From Umbribacter vaginalis (lineage in GTDB: Bacteria; Actinomycetota; Coriobacteriia; Coriobacteriales; Eggerthellaceae), in contig KQ959713.1 of the NCBI GenBank assembly GCA_001552935.1, forward strand, positions 62,911 through 126,910: 64,000 nt of DNA, in the 5' to 3' direction. This document shows, in pieces, positions 17,608 through 27,427 of the stretch; within the stretch, counting starts at the first letter, position 1; each line of letters begins with the position of its first letter. Both the position numbers and the translations under genes were made by a program. The notes under the pieces are model-generated. The model ran no database searches, was not told where the DNA came from, and saw only the letters and a program-made list of their open reading frames with translations.

Positions 17608-20600
17608 TTACATCTGGCTGTACAACACTTTTAAGCGTTCCAGATGCTCCCAACGTTCACGTGCTGCCTGTTCACTACTGTCAAAAAGCTCTTCAGCGCG
17701 ATCGGGAAATTCGCGCGTTAACCTGCTGTAGCGCGCTTCGTTCATCAGGAAGTCTTTGTAGCCATCGCCAGGAGCTTTGCAATCAAGCGTAAACTTTTTG
17801 CCAGCAGGTGCTGCTGGATTAAACCTAAACAAATTCCAATATCCGCACTCAACAGCGCGCTTCATTTCCGCATGGCACATACTCATACCGCCCTTGATAG
17901 CATGCATTTCACACGGTGAATACGCAATAATAAGCGATGGACCTTTGTATTGTTCGGCTTCCGTAATTGCTTTTATCGTTTGAGCAGGCTTTGCACCCAT
18001 GGCAACCTGAGCAACATAAATATAGCCATAGCTCATGAAAATTTCTGCAAGGCTTTTCTTTTTGATGTCCTTACCGGCAGCAGCAAACTGTGCAACCTGG
18101 CCGATATTTGACGCTTTTGATGACTGACCTCCCGTATTGGAATACACTTCCGTGTCAAACACAAATACATTGATGTCTTCGCCTTGCGCAAGCACGTGAT
18201 CGAGACCACCAAAACCAATATCGTATGCCCAGCCATCACCGCCAAAAATCCAAACCGACTTTTTAGTAATAAACGATTTATTCTCAAGAATATAATGGCG
18301 CACGTCATTAAAGGAACGCACTGCTGTGCACGAAAGCGTTTCCACGCGTTGCTGTGCTGCCTGATCAGGATGCGTTTGGGCGACCGCCTGCACCGTGGTA
18401 TCTTGATGTGGCCGCGCATCTTCCTGCTGCGCACCCGCATCAGGCACGGATGTGTGCTCTGCCTGTGTCTCTGTATTGGTCTGTTCTGCGCAATTCGATA
18501 CACTTTTCTCAAGAACGTCAATCAATGCACGTGCACGTGTTGTACCAAGCGATTCATCATCGCGTGCATCGTAGAACTCCTGCGCAAGTTCTCTCACGTG
18601 TTCAGGCGCATCTTCGCAGGTGGTTAATGTATGTACCGCGTCAATAACACGAGCGCGCACGGCATCATGACCAAGCTTCATGCCGTAGCCATACTCGGCA
18701 TTATCTTCAAACAGCGAATTCGACCACGCAGGCCCGCGATTGTTCTCATCAACGGTAAACGGCGTGGTAGCAGCGGGGTTTCCCCATATCGACGAACAGC
18801 CCGTTGAGTTCGCAATGAACATTTTATCGCCAAAAAGCTGCGTGATAAGACGCGCGTAGGACGTTTGCGCACACCCAGCGCACGCGCCCGAATACTCCAA
18901 AAGTGGCTTGCTGAACTGGCTGTCTTTAACACTTACCCCCACCAGTTCGTCTTTTTGAGACACGTGCTGAACGCAGTAGTCGTACTCATGCTGACCTGCC
19001 ATTTCCTGCTCAGTTGGCACCATAGTAAGCGCTTGAGTAGGACACACGTCAACACACACGCCGCAACCCATGCAATCAAGCGGCGAAATAGCTAATGTAT
19101 AGTCGTAAACGCCTTTTCCCTTTCCCGATTTTATAGGAAGAAGCTCAAGATCAAGCGGCGCATTTTCCTTTTCGGCATCGTTTAAGGCAAAGGGACGCAC
19201 GCAGGCATGAGGACACGCATACGCACACGAATTGCATTGGATACACTTGCTGGTATCCCAATGAGGAACAAACGCAGCAACGCCGCGCTTTTCGTACTGT
19301 GAAGCACCTACATTAAACTTACCATCAGCAAAATCCATAAAGGCTGATACTGGCAAAAAATCGCCCTCCATACGACCAATAGGAATAGTGAGGTCACGCA
19401 CCATGCGTTCGGTGGCGGACAGCTTTCGCATCGCTTCCCCTTCAGGTGCACACGACGCTTGATACCAACTGCTGTCAATAGCAACCGCACGTGCAGCGCT
19501 TAATCCAGCATCAATAGCGGCAAAGTTCTTCTGCACAACATCGGCGCCTTTTTTCGCATACGACTTTTCTGCTGCTTGCTTCATATAACGCACGGCGTCG
19601 TCAAGAGGCATAATGCCGCTTAAAGCAAAAAATGCCGCCTGCAAAATAGTGTTTGTGCGCTTTCCCATGCCAAGGCGCTCTGCAATATCAATCGCGTTAA
19701 TAAGATACACATGAATATGATGCTCAACAATGTAGCGCTTTGAGTACACGTCAAGATTTTCTTTCAGCTCTTGAGGTGTGTAGCGTGCATTGATCAGGAA
19801 AATACCGCCTGGTTTCAAGTCTTGTACAATGCGCAAGCCTTTTGCAATGTAGGATGGATTGTGACACGCAATAAAATCAGCTTTGTTCACATAGTAACTA
19901 CTTTTGATAGGCGTATCGCTGCAGCGCAAGTGACTGATAGTAATACCGCCTGTTTTCTTGGAGTCATATTGAAAATACGCTTGTACATATTTAGATGTAT
20001 TGTCTCCAATAATCTTGATGGAGTTTTTGTTTGCGCCAACCGTACCATCGCCGCCCAAACCCCAAAACTTGCACTCAAAGGTATTTTTGGCAGCAGTATT
20101 TGGCGACGGTTTTTCGGGAAGCGACAAATGTGTTACGTCATCGACAATGCCAACGGTAAATTCGCGGCGTGGATGATCTTGGTTCAGTTCTTCAAAAATA
20201 GCAAACGCCGATGAAGGTGGTGTATCTTTTGAACCCAAACCATAGCGCCCACCTATAACATGTTTCACAAAGCGTTTCGATTCAAACAGTGCTGTTACAA
20301 CGTCTTGATACAGCGGCTCGCCAGCCGATCCCGGCTCTTTCGTGCGATCCATAACCGCAATGCGTTCAACGCTCGGCGGTAACACATCCACAAAATGCTC
20401 AACTGAAAAGGGACGATACAAGCGCACTTTCACCAAACCAACGCGCTCCCCCTGCGCATTCAAGTAATCAACCACTTCTTCAATCACATTGCAAAACGAA
20501 CCCATCGCAACAATAACGCGGGTTGCTTCGGGGTGTCCGTAGTAGTTGAACAAGCCATAATCGGTGCCAAGACGCTCGTTTACGGCGTTCATATAGTGCT

Positions 20601-21339
20601 GAACAATACCCGGAATGGCGCTGTATTGCTGATTGCACGCTTCGCGATGCTGGAAGAACACGTCGCCGTTTTCATGCGAGCCGCTCGTAAGCGGATGCTC
20701 GGGATTCAATGCACGCGCACGAAATTCATCGAGTGCTTCTGTGTCAACCATTTCAGCTAAATCGGCGTAATCCCACACATCAATTTTTTGCAACTCGTGT
20801 GACGTCCGAAAACCGTCAAAAAAGTTTAGAAACGGACTGCGCGCACTAATGGCTGCTAAGTGAGCAACCGCTGACAGATCCATAACTTCCTGCACGTTGC
20901 CTTCGGCAAGCAGCGCAAATCCTGTTTGACGACACGCCATAACATCGGAGTGATCACCAAAAATATTTAATGCATGGGTGGCAATAGTACGCGCACTTAC
21001 ATGAAACACACTTGGCATGCGCTCAGCTGCAATTTTATACATATTCGGAATCATCAACAGCAACCCCTGCGATGCGGTAAACGTAGTGCTTAGCGCGCCT
21101 GCTGAAAGCGAACCATGCAAGGCACCTGCAGCTCCACCTTCCGATTGCATTTCACACACACGAACCGTGCTCCCAAACACATTTTTACGCCCGTGAGCAG
21201 ACCATTGATCGACACAGTCAGCCATAGGACTTGATGGCGTAATAGGATAAATGGCTGCAACCTCGCTTAATGCGTACGCTACATGAGCACACGCTGTGTT
21301 ACCATCCATTGTCATACGTTTTCGTGCTGTTCTTGACAT
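17608..21339 (-). CDS. nifJ: Pyruvate:ferredoxin (flavodoxin) oxidoreductase
   Basis: Oxidises pyruvate to acetyl-CoA and CO2, reducing ferredoxin; a central enzyme of anaerobic energy metabolism. The 1243-residue single chain contains all fused PFOR domains. These include the pyruvate-binding YPITPSSPM near the start, a 2x[4Fe-4S] ferredoxin domain with CIQCNSCAYACP and CMGCGVCVDVCP, and the TPP domain with TGCSSIWGN and YSNTGGQSSKAS. The frame extends 37 codons upstream through a tandem repeat; the ATG at 21337-21339 has a GGAAGAGAG ribosome site and starts at the conserved MSRTxxKRMT. About 60 extra residues rich in Gln, Thr, Asp and Ala interrupt the TPP domain (DNA about 18340-18510). 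Confidence 0.95.
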   Translation of the reverse strand: MSRTARKRMTMDGNTACAHVAYALSEVAAIYPITPSSPMADCVDQWSAHGRKNVFGSTVRVCEMQSEGGAAGALHGSLSAGALSTTFTASQGLLLMIPNMYKIAAERMPSVFHVSARTIATHALNIFGDHSDVMACRQTGFALLAEGNVQEVMDLSAVAHLAAISARSPFLNFFDGFRTSHELQKIDVWDYADLAEMVDTEALDEFRARALNPEHPLTSGSHENGDVFFQHREACNQQYSAIPGIVQHYMNAVNERLGTDYGLFNYYGHPEATRVIVAMGSFCNVIEEVVDYLNAQGERVGLVKVRLYRPFSVEHFVDVLPPSVERIAVMDRTKEPGSAGEPLYQDVVTALFESKRFVKHVIGGRYGLGSKDTPPSSAFAIFEELNQDHPRREFTVGIVDDVTHLSLPEKPSPNTAAKNTFECKFWGLGGDGTVGANKNSIKIIGDNTSKYVQAYFQYDSKKTGGITISHLRCSDTPIKSSYYVNKADFIACHNPSYIAKGLRIVQDLKPGGIFLINARYTPQELKENLDVYSKRYIVEHHIHVYLINAIDIAERLGMGKRTNTILQAAFFALSGIMPLDDAVRYMKQAAEKSYAKKGADVVQKNFAAIDAGLSAARAVAIDSSWYQASCAPEGEAMRKLSATERMVRDLTIPIGRMEGDFLPVSAFMDFADGKFNVGASQYEKRGVAAFVPHWDTSKCIQCNSCAYACPHACVRPFALNDAEKENAPLDLELLPIKSGKGKGVYDYTLAISPLDCMGCGVCVDVCPTQALTMVPTEQEMAGQHEYDYCVQHVSQKDELVGVSVKDSQFSKPLLEYSGACAGCAQTSYARLITQLFGDKMFIANSTGCSSIWGNPAATTPFTVDENNRGPAWSNSLFEDNAEYGYGMKLGHDAVRARVIDAVHTLTTCEDAPEHVRELAQEFYDARDDESLGTTRARALIDVLEKSVSNCAEQTNTETQAEHTSVPDAGAQQEDARPHQDTTVQAVAQTHPDQAAQQRVETLSCTAVRSFNDVRHYILENKSFITKKSVWIFGGDGWAYDIGFGGLDHVLAQGEDINVFVFDTEVYSNTGGQSSKASNIGQVAQFAAAGKDIKKKSLAEIFMSYGYIYVAQVAMGAKPAQTIKAITEAEQYKGPSLIIAYSPCEMHAIKGGMSMCHAEMKRAVECGYWNLFRFNPAAPAGKKFTLDCKAPGDGYKDFLMNEARYSRLTREFPDRAEELFDSSEQAARERWEHLERLKVLYSQM

Positions 21340-21352
21340 ATTTCTCTCTTCC

Positions 21353-21394
21353 TTATCAAGGACGCATACATTCTTATCAAGGACGCATACATTC
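21353..21394 (+). repeat. Perfect 21-bp tandem repeat in the nifJ leader
   Basis: Two identical 21-bp copies (21353-21373, 21374-21394), unit TTATCAAGGACGCATACATTC on the plus strand. They sit just upstream of the nifJ ribosome site, in the untranslated leader if the chosen start is right. Confidence 0.95.
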
Positions 21395-21815
21395 TCCCAC
21401 CCTGAGAATAACGCAAACTTGCTTCTGTATACTGTACAGCATGGATGCAAAATAGTGACAATTCCTTAACCAATTACATATCCGCAGGTTAAACGCTTAC
21501 TCATAAAAGAGAAAACAAGGACGATTGTATGCCTTACGCTGTAAAACCGCCAAACACAAACACCACGTGCCATGAAGCGCGTATACAGAAGTCACTGTTA
21601 TGCGCGTGACATGCGTAAAACCGTTCACCGTCATTTTGAACCCAAGCGACAATAGTTGTATCACAGACACACAAAAACAGCTACTATTCCAGTAGATTTT
21701 ATCTTGCATCGCTTGCAGCACGTGGTAGGTATGCACCATTTGTTTGTTGGTGCGCGTATCTCATGCAAAACGTGATACAAGATTAATATACAACCTAGTT
21801 TATCAGGAGGTTTCT
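21395..21815. other. Divergent spacer between nifJ and the peptide-transporter operon
   Basis: Promoters for both directions must lie here. On the minus strand TTGTCA and TACAGT near 21434-21464 are a possible -35/-10 pair for nifJ, but with a long 19-bp spacing. No conserved gene is visible; the short open frames have no recognisable domain. Confidence 0.4.
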
Positions 21816-23411
21816 ATGCAAAAGCACGAAAACGCATCACTTTCACGTCGTGCGTTTATGGCCGGGAGTGCTGCTGCACTATCAGTTGCAGGCTTAAGCC
21901 TAAGCGGATGTGGTTCTAAATCAACAGGCGCGGACGGCGCAGGAAAAGACGGAAAAGTTGGTGGAAAATTAACAGGCGCTTGTGCCTACACCAGCACAAA
22001 CGTTAATCCTATTGGCAACAGCTCGGCGCTGATGCTTGCTGCAACATGGCATGTATTTGAAGGTTTATACGATCTTGACTTACATACGTACAAAACATAC
22101 AACGCTCTTGCTGCAGGTGAGCCTAAAAAAATCTCCGATAAAGAATACGAAGTTGCACTGCGCGAAGGTGCAGTATTCTCGGATGGAAATGCCGTTAAAG
22201 CAAGCGATGTTGTAAACGCGTTCGAGAAAAATATCAAGAATGCAACCTATGGCGCATTTTTGTCATTCATCGACAAAGTTGCTGCTAAAGATGATAAAAC
22301 TATTTCCTTTAAGTTGAAATATCCTTTTGGCGACTTACTGAAAGCACGCTTAAGTGTTGTAAAAATTTTCCCAGCTGCACTTACTGAAGACCAGCTGAAG
22401 AAAATGCCTATCGGTTCAGGCCCTTGGAAGTATAAGGCTGTAAACGGCAACGATGGCGGTACGCTGGTATTTGAACCAAACGATAAATACACAGGCGAAT
22501 TCCCTGCTGGCGCTAAGTCAATGGAATGGAATGTATTGCTCGATGAAACGTCGCGTACTACAGCGCTGCAAGAAGCATCCGTACAAGTTATGGAAAATGT
22601 TCCCGATGCTAACGCGGGACAGCTTAAAGCTGCTGGTGCAACCGTTGAATACGTTCAAGGCTTTAACCAAGCATTCTTTATGTTCAATACGCTGAAAAAG
22701 CCATTTGATGATCCACGTGTTCGTCAAGCATTTTTCTATGCTGTAAATGTTGACAAGCTCATCAAGAACCAGATGACTGGTAACGCAACAGCAGTAACAG
22801 GCTTTTTGCCGAAGAATCACAAAAATTATCATGCTGCAGCTACGCAATACACCTATGATCCTGCTAAAGCGAAGAAATTGCTTGAAGACGCGGGGGCCAC
22901 GGGTACTGCCTTTAAGCTGCTTACCAACAACAACTGGGTAAAAGGCTTAGCAGCGCAAATTAAAAATGATCTTGATGCTGTAGGCTTAAAATGCACCATT
23001 GACGAGCAAAAGATTGACTGGAGCGCACTTGCACCTTCCGATAAGGTACTCAACTACGATGTATGCCTTACACCAGGCGATCCTACCTGCTTTGGTAACG
23101 ACCCCGATTTGCTTATGACATGGTGGTATGGCGACAACGTATGGACAAAAGGCCGTACCTGTTGGGCAAAAGCTCCAAACAGCAAATTCAAGGAGCTGCA
23201 AGACCTTATGCAGAAAGCGCGTGAAGCAAAATCTGACGAACAGCAAAAAATTTGGAATCAGTGCTTCGATATTATCGCAAGCGAAGTACCACTGTATCCG
23301 CTGTTCCACCGCAAGCTTGCAACCGGTTTCCAGCCTACTATGATCAAAGACTTTGCTCCTATTGCAACAACTGGCTTGGTATTCTTAGGCGCAAAACCGC
23401 TTGAAGCATAA
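21816..23411 (+). CDS. Peptide ABC transporter substrate-binding lipoprotein (SBP_bac_5, Tat-type signal)
   Basis: Captures peptides (or a related ligand) outside the membrane for the permease encoded next. The N-terminus SRRAFMAGSAAALSVAGLSL has the twin-arginine pattern and ends in a lipobox LSGC, so it is probably a Tat-exported lipoprotein. The mature 500 residues fit family 5 binding proteins, with the FDDPRVRQAFFYAVNVDKL and ATQYTYDPAKAKKLLEDAG segments. The start ATG has a strong AGGAGG site. A terminator hairpin separates it from the permease genes, consistent with higher expression of the binding protein. The actual ligand is not known. Confidence 0.92.
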   Translation: MQKHENASLSRRAFMAGSAAALSVAGLSLSGCGSKSTGADGAGKDGKVGGKLTGACAYTSTNVNPIGNSSALMLAATWHVFEGLYDLDLHTYKTYNALAAGEPKKISDKEYEVALREGAVFSDGNAVKASDVVNAFEKNIKNATYGAFLSFIDKVAAKDDKTISFKLKYPFGDLLKARLSVVKIFPAALTEDQLKKMPIGSGPWKYKAVNGNDGGTLVFEPNDKYTGEFPAGAKSMEWNVLLDETSRTTALQEASVQVMENVPDANAGQLKAAGATVEYVQGFNQAFFMFNTLKKPFDDPRVRQAFFYAVNVDKLIKNQMTGNATAVTGFLPKNHKNYHAAATQYTYDPAKAKKLLEDAGATGTAFKLLTNNNWVKGLAAQIKNDLDAVGLKCTIDEQKIDWSALAPSDKVLNYDVCLTPGDPTCFGNDPDLLMTWWYGDNVWTKGRTCWAKAPNSKFKELQDLMQKAREAKSDEQQKIWNQCFDIIASEVPLYPLFHRKLATGFQPTMIKDFAPIATTGLVFLGAKPLEA

Positions 23412-23443
23412 GTAGCACCTTACTCGCTACGATATCGTAACTA

Positions 23444-23482
23444 GCAGAAGACAAGCATGTGCTTGTCTTCTGTTTTTGTTTT
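23444..23482 (+). terminator. Terminator/attenuator after the peptide-binding protein gene
   Basis: AGAAGACAAGC pairs with GCTTGTCTTCT around a 4-base loop and is followed by GTTTTTGTTTT. It probably lets a minority of transcripts continue into the permease genes. Confidence 0.85.
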
Positions 23483-23622
23483 GCGGTAACACTTTCCTCA
23501 TTTTTTCGCTAAAATAACGAGGGTTGGTCTAATGTACCAAACGATGCACACACCACTATCTGTGCACGCACCTATACCAGCTTATAGTGACACTGACAAC
23601 TCAAACCGAAAGGGGGGATGAC

Positions 23623-24579
23623 GTGAACACCCTATTGCGTCTTATTGGGCGACGCCTTATCGCATTGCCTATCATGATCATAGGAGTCACGATCCTCGTA
23701 TTCTTCCTTATGTCGCTTTCCCCTATTGATCAGGCTTATTCTGTTCTTGGAGAAAACGCATCGGAAGCACAAGTGCAACAATATCGTGTGGAACACGGGT
23801 TAAACGACCCCGTTGTTGTGCAATACGGGCGATTTATGGCAGGGCTTGTACATGGCGATTTAGGAACGTATGGCGCCAATAACGCACCCGTATCGTCGCG
23901 TATTGCAAGCGCCTTACCCGTGACACTTCAGCTTACGTTCGCAGGGCTTATTATTGCAGTTGTGATAGCGGTTGTACTGGGTGTTATTTCGGCGCTTCAT
24001 CGCGACAAATGGCCCGATCAAATTATACGTATCTTCTCAATTGCATGTATTGCAACTCCGTCCTTTTGGTTAGCAGTACTGCTTATTTTGTTGTTCTCAA
24101 GTAACTTGGGAATTTTACCGGCGTCAGGGCGTCTTATCCCGTTCGATCACAATCCTGCAGCGTGGCTTGCGCGCATGGCGCTGCCCTCGTTTGCGCTGGG
24201 AGTTCCCCTTGCAGGTCAGCTAACACGTGTTATCCGTACATCAATGGTTGAAGAACTCGACAAAGACTATGTGCGTACGGCACTGGGTGCTGGCATACCA
24301 AAACGTGTTGTTATTGCACGCAATGTACTGCGCAATGCGCTTATTACGCCAGTAACGGTTTTGGGAATGCGCATTGGTTACCTGATTGGTGGCGCTGTTG
24401 TCATCGAAGTAATCTTTAATTTACCAGGTATGGGAATGGCCATCGTATCGGGCATTCAATCGAACTACGTGATGCTGGTGCAAGGCGTTGTGCTGGTTGT
24501 TGCCGTTACGTTTATCATCATCAACATTATTGTGGATATGCTCTATATCCTTATCGATCCACGAATTAGGAGTGTGTAA
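23623..24579 (+). CDS. dppB: Peptide ABC transporter permease, DppB/OppB type
   Basis: A 318-residue inner-membrane permease with about six helices. It opens with LLRLIGRRLIALPIMIIGVTILVFFLM, and carries the EAA-type loop IRTSMVEELDKDYVRTALGAG and the family end IDMLYILIDPRI-like segment. The GTG start at 23623 follows GGGGGG with a 5-6-base gap; upstream codons in frame lack family similarity. It lies 2 bp before the fused permease-ATPase gene. It pairs with the permease half of that protein to form the channel. Confidence 0.92.
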   Translation: MNTLLRLIGRRLIALPIMIIGVTILVFFLMSLSPIDQAYSVLGENASEAQVQQYRVEHGLNDPVVVQYGRFMAGLVHGDLGTYGANNAPVSSRIASALPVTLQLTFAGLIIAVVIAVVLGVISALHRDKWPDQIIRIFSIACIATPSFWLAVLLILLFSSNLGILPASGRLIPFDHNPAAWLARMALPSFALGVPLAGQLTRVIRTSMVEELDKDYVRTALGAGIPKRVVIARNVLRNALITPVTVLGMRIGYLIGGAVVIEVIFNLPGMGMAIVSGIQSNYVMLVQGVVLVVAVTFIIINIIVDMLYILIDPRIRSV

Positions 24580-24581
24580 CC

Positions 24582-26597
24582 GTGGCACTTCGCGAAAACC
24601 TTACTCAAAAATTTGAATCGCAAGCAGGGCATGTACGCTTTCGTCGCTGGCGTGCTATGTCGCTCGGTTCGCGCATTTCTCTTATTGTGCTGCTCGTAGT
24701 AGTACTGATTGCGGTGTTTGCATCGGTGCTTGCACCCTACGACCCCTTGCAAATTTTTGACGCCCGCATGGCACCGAATTCATCATATCTGTTTGGTACC
24801 GACGATAAAGGCCGCGATGTGCTCTCGCGTATGATGTACGGTGCGCGCTACTCGCTTACTATCGGCCTTGGCGCAACCATTTTTGCCTTTATAGCAGGTT
24901 CGATTATTGGCGCCTTTGCTGCCGTTTCACGCAAATGGATCTCTGAAATTATCATGCGCATCCTTGATGTGATTATGTCGTTTCCTGGCATTGCGCTTGC
25001 GGCAACCTTCGTTATTGTGTTCGGCACCAGCGTGCCATCGCTTATTTTTGCAATCGGGTTTTTGTATATCCCACAGATTGCTCGCATTGTGCGCGCGAAC
25101 GTGATGAGCGAATATAACCAAGATTATGTACGTGCCGTTGTGGTATCGGGAGCTCGTGCGCCCCATATCCTCATTAAGCATGTTGTACGCAACTGCATTG
25201 CCCCTATCGTAGTATTTACCATTGTGCTGGTAGCAGACGCTATTGTGTTTGAAGCATCGCTTTCATTCATTAGCGCAGGCATTCCCGAACCTACCCCTAC
25301 CTGGGGAAACATTCTGGCTGACGCGCGCGGCGGCGTGCTGTCGGGCCGTTGGTGGCAAGCGCTGTACCCTGGTCTTGCCATTATGATTACCGTGCTGTGC
25401 TTAAATATCTTATCGGAAGGCATGACCGATGCGATGGCAGCAGCGCCAAAAGCTGATATTTCACCACGTGAAGATAATCTTTCTACAAAGCGTGAAGCCG
25501 ACAAGTTTGTTGCTGATCCGCGCCTTGCGTATAAAGCACAAGAAGAAATGCTTGAAAAGCGCCTAGCCGCACTGCGTGAAACAGAAAATATTCGTCACGA
25601 CCGCTTCCCAGCACGTACTGATGTTCCGCCTGTTCTGGAAGTAAAAGACTTATGCATCCGCTTCCCACGACATGGATCTGTTAATGTGGTCGATCACGTA
25701 AGCTTTGTAGTGCGACCGCGCCAAACCATGGGTCTTGTGGGTGAATCAGGCTGCGGCAAATCGATTACGTCACTCACGATTATGGGTTTGCTTGATCCGC
25801 GCGCCGAAATAACAGGCGAAATTATGTATAACGGCCAAAATCTTATCGGGCTTGATAACACGCACTATAATCAGCTGCGTGGACGCGAAATTGCCATGAT
25901 TTATCAGGATGCACTCTCATCGCTGAACCCCTCGATGCTTATTCGCTCACAAATGAAGCAGCTTACTAAACGTGGCGGAACGCGTAGCGCTGAAGAGCTG
26001 CTTGAACTGGTAGGACTTGATCCTAAACGCACGCTTGACTCGTATCCACACGAACTTTCCGGCGGCCAGCGCCAACGCGTTCTTATTGCAATGGCACTCA
26101 CGCGCGACCCGAAAGTTATCATTGCTGACGAGCCGACAACCGCTCTTGACGTTACGGTTCAAAAGCAAGTTATCGACTTGCTGAACAAGCTGCAAAAGGA
26201 ACTTGGTTTTGCGATGGTGTTCGTAAGCCACGATTTAGCGCTGGTGGCGGAAGTTGCAAACTCTATTACCGTTATGTATGCAGGTCAAGTTGTTGAACAA
26301 GGCCCCGTGCACGAAATTTTGTGCAATCCAATTCACGAATACACACGCGGTTTGCTTGGATCGGTTCTCTCGATTGAAGCAGGAGGTCAGCGCCTACATC
26401 AAGTGCCTGGCAGCGTACCTTCCCCGAAAGACTTCCCCGAAGGCGACCGCTTTACACCGCGCTCAAGCCATCCCGATAAAGTATCCCCTATTCCGCCGAT
26501 GCTCAAACGCATTAAAGGAACCGACCACTACTACGCTGAACTACCCGACTCCGAGCTCAAGCGCCTTGGTATTGAGCCCTATCTCAAGGAGGCTTAA
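24582..26597 (+). CDS. Fused peptide ABC permease and ATPase (DppC-DppD in one chain)
   Basis: Residues ~1-290 are a DppC permease: N-terminal cytoplasmic segment, hydrophobic helix LIVLLVVVLIAVFASVLAPYDP, the FGTDDKGRDVLSRMMYGAR motif and the loop YVRAVVVSGARAPHILIKH. After a ~50-residue charged linker, residues ~345-671 are a DppD ATPase with Walker A GESGCGKS, signature LSGGQRQR, Walker B VIIADEPTTALD, an H-loop histidine and the C-terminal oligopeptide-transport extension. These are normally two genes. The frame is open throughout with no internal stop, and no internal ribosome site stands out at the junction. Start GTG at 24582, preceded by TTAGGAG. Confidence 0.92.
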   Translation: MALRENLTQKFESQAGHVRFRRWRAMSLGSRISLIVLLVVVLIAVFASVLAPYDPLQIFDARMAPNSSYLFGTDDKGRDVLSRMMYGARYSLTIGLGATIFAFIAGSIIGAFAAVSRKWISEIIMRILDVIMSFPGIALAATFVIVFGTSVPSLIFAIGFLYIPQIARIVRANVMSEYNQDYVRAVVVSGARAPHILIKHVVRNCIAPIVVFTIVLVADAIVFEASLSFISAGIPEPTPTWGNILADARGGVLSGRWWQALYPGLAIMITVLCLNILSEGMTDAMAAAPKADISPREDNLSTKREADKFVADPRLAYKAQEEMLEKRLAALRETENIRHDRFPARTDVPPVLEVKDLCIRFPRHGSVNVVDHVSFVVRPRQTMGLVGESGCGKSITSLTIMGLLDPRAEITGEIMYNGQNLIGLDNTHYNQLRGREIAMIYQDALSSLNPSMLIRSQMKQLTKRGGTRSAEELLELVGLDPKRTLDSYPHELSGGQRQRVLIAMALTRDPKVIIADEPTTALDVTVQKQVIDLLNKLQKELGFAMVFVSHDLALVAEVANSITVMYAGQVVEQGPVHEILCNPIHEYTRGLLGSVLSIEAGGQRLHQVPGSVPSPKDFPEGDRFTPRSSHPDKVSPIPPMLKRIKGTDHYYAELPDSELKRLGIEPYLKEA

Positions 26598-26602
26598 AGC
26601 CC

Positions 26603-27427
26603 ATGGATACGAACAAAAACGCCTCAGAGCAGCAGCCGATTATCTTCCTTGACAACATTACGGTTGTGTACAAATCGCGCACGGGAACGCTGTTTAAGCC
26701 AACGATGGTGCAAGCGCTTGACGGGCTTTCACTGAAGCTTAATGCAGGTGAAACTCTCGGTATTGTAGGCGAATCGGGTTGCGGCAAATCGACAACAGCA
26801 AACGTGATGTGCGGCCTTCAAGCGCCTACCAGCGGACGCGTGTTCTTCAAGGGAACAGATGTTACAAAACGTAGCGCTGACATCCGTAAACACATTGGAC
26901 GCGTGATATCGGTGGTGTTTCAAGACCCAGCGACAGCCCTGAATGCACGCATGAGCATCAGCGAGCAATTGTGCGACCCGATGCGTGTTCATAATGTGGG
27001 CACGAAACAAGAACAGCATGCACGTGTGCGCGAGCTTATCGGCATGGTTGGCTTGCCAAGCTCGGTACTGGATGCGCTTCCAGGGCAGCTATCAGGCGGT
27101 CAGCGCCAACGCGTTGCTATTGCGCGCGCACTGTCGCTGAAACCCGATGCAATTATCGCCGATGAGCCAACCAGCGCGCTTGATGTTTCAGTACGTGCGC
27201 AAATTTTAAACTTATTGATGGATTTGAAGCGCGATTTAGGCTTGTCGATGGTGTTTATCAGCCACGATATTCAAACGGTGCACTACTTGTCTGATCGCAT
27301 TATCGTTATGAACAAGGGACGCGCTGTTGAACAAGGCACCGCACAAGAAGTGTTCGACAATCCGCGCGACAGCTATACCAAGTTGCTGCTGGGCGCTGCG
27401 CCGTCACTGTTGCATGCACAAGAATAA
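26603..27427 (+). CDS. dppF: Peptide ABC transporter ATPase, DppF/OppF type
   Basis: Second ATPase of the transporter, 274 residues. Walker A is GESGCGKST, the Q-loop is in VVFQDPATALN, the signature is LSGGQRQR and Walker B is AIIADEPTSALD, followed by FISHDIQTV. The C-terminal domain is short compared with many OppF proteins. It starts 5 bp after the fused gene stop with an AAGGAGG ribosome site and closes the operon. It should dimerise with the ATPase half of the fusion protein. Confidence 0.92.
   Translation: MDTNKNASEQQPIIFLDNITVVYKSRTGTLFKPTMVQALDGLSLKLNAGETLGIVGESGCGKSTTANVMCGLQAPTSGRVFFKGTDVTKRSADIRKHIGRVISVVFQDPATALNARMSISEQLCDPMRVHNVGTKQEQHARVRELIGMVGLPSSVLDALPGQLSGGQRQRVAIARALSLKPDAIIADEPTSALDVSVRAQILNLLMDLKRDLGLSMVFISHDIQTVHYLSDRIIVMNKGRAVEQGTAQEVFDNPRDSYTKLLLGAAPSLLHAQE

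Noticed and set aside
21497-21739. 80-codon minus-strand open frame in the nifJ/oppA spacer
   Set aside because: No ribosome site, no domain, biased composition; most likely chance.
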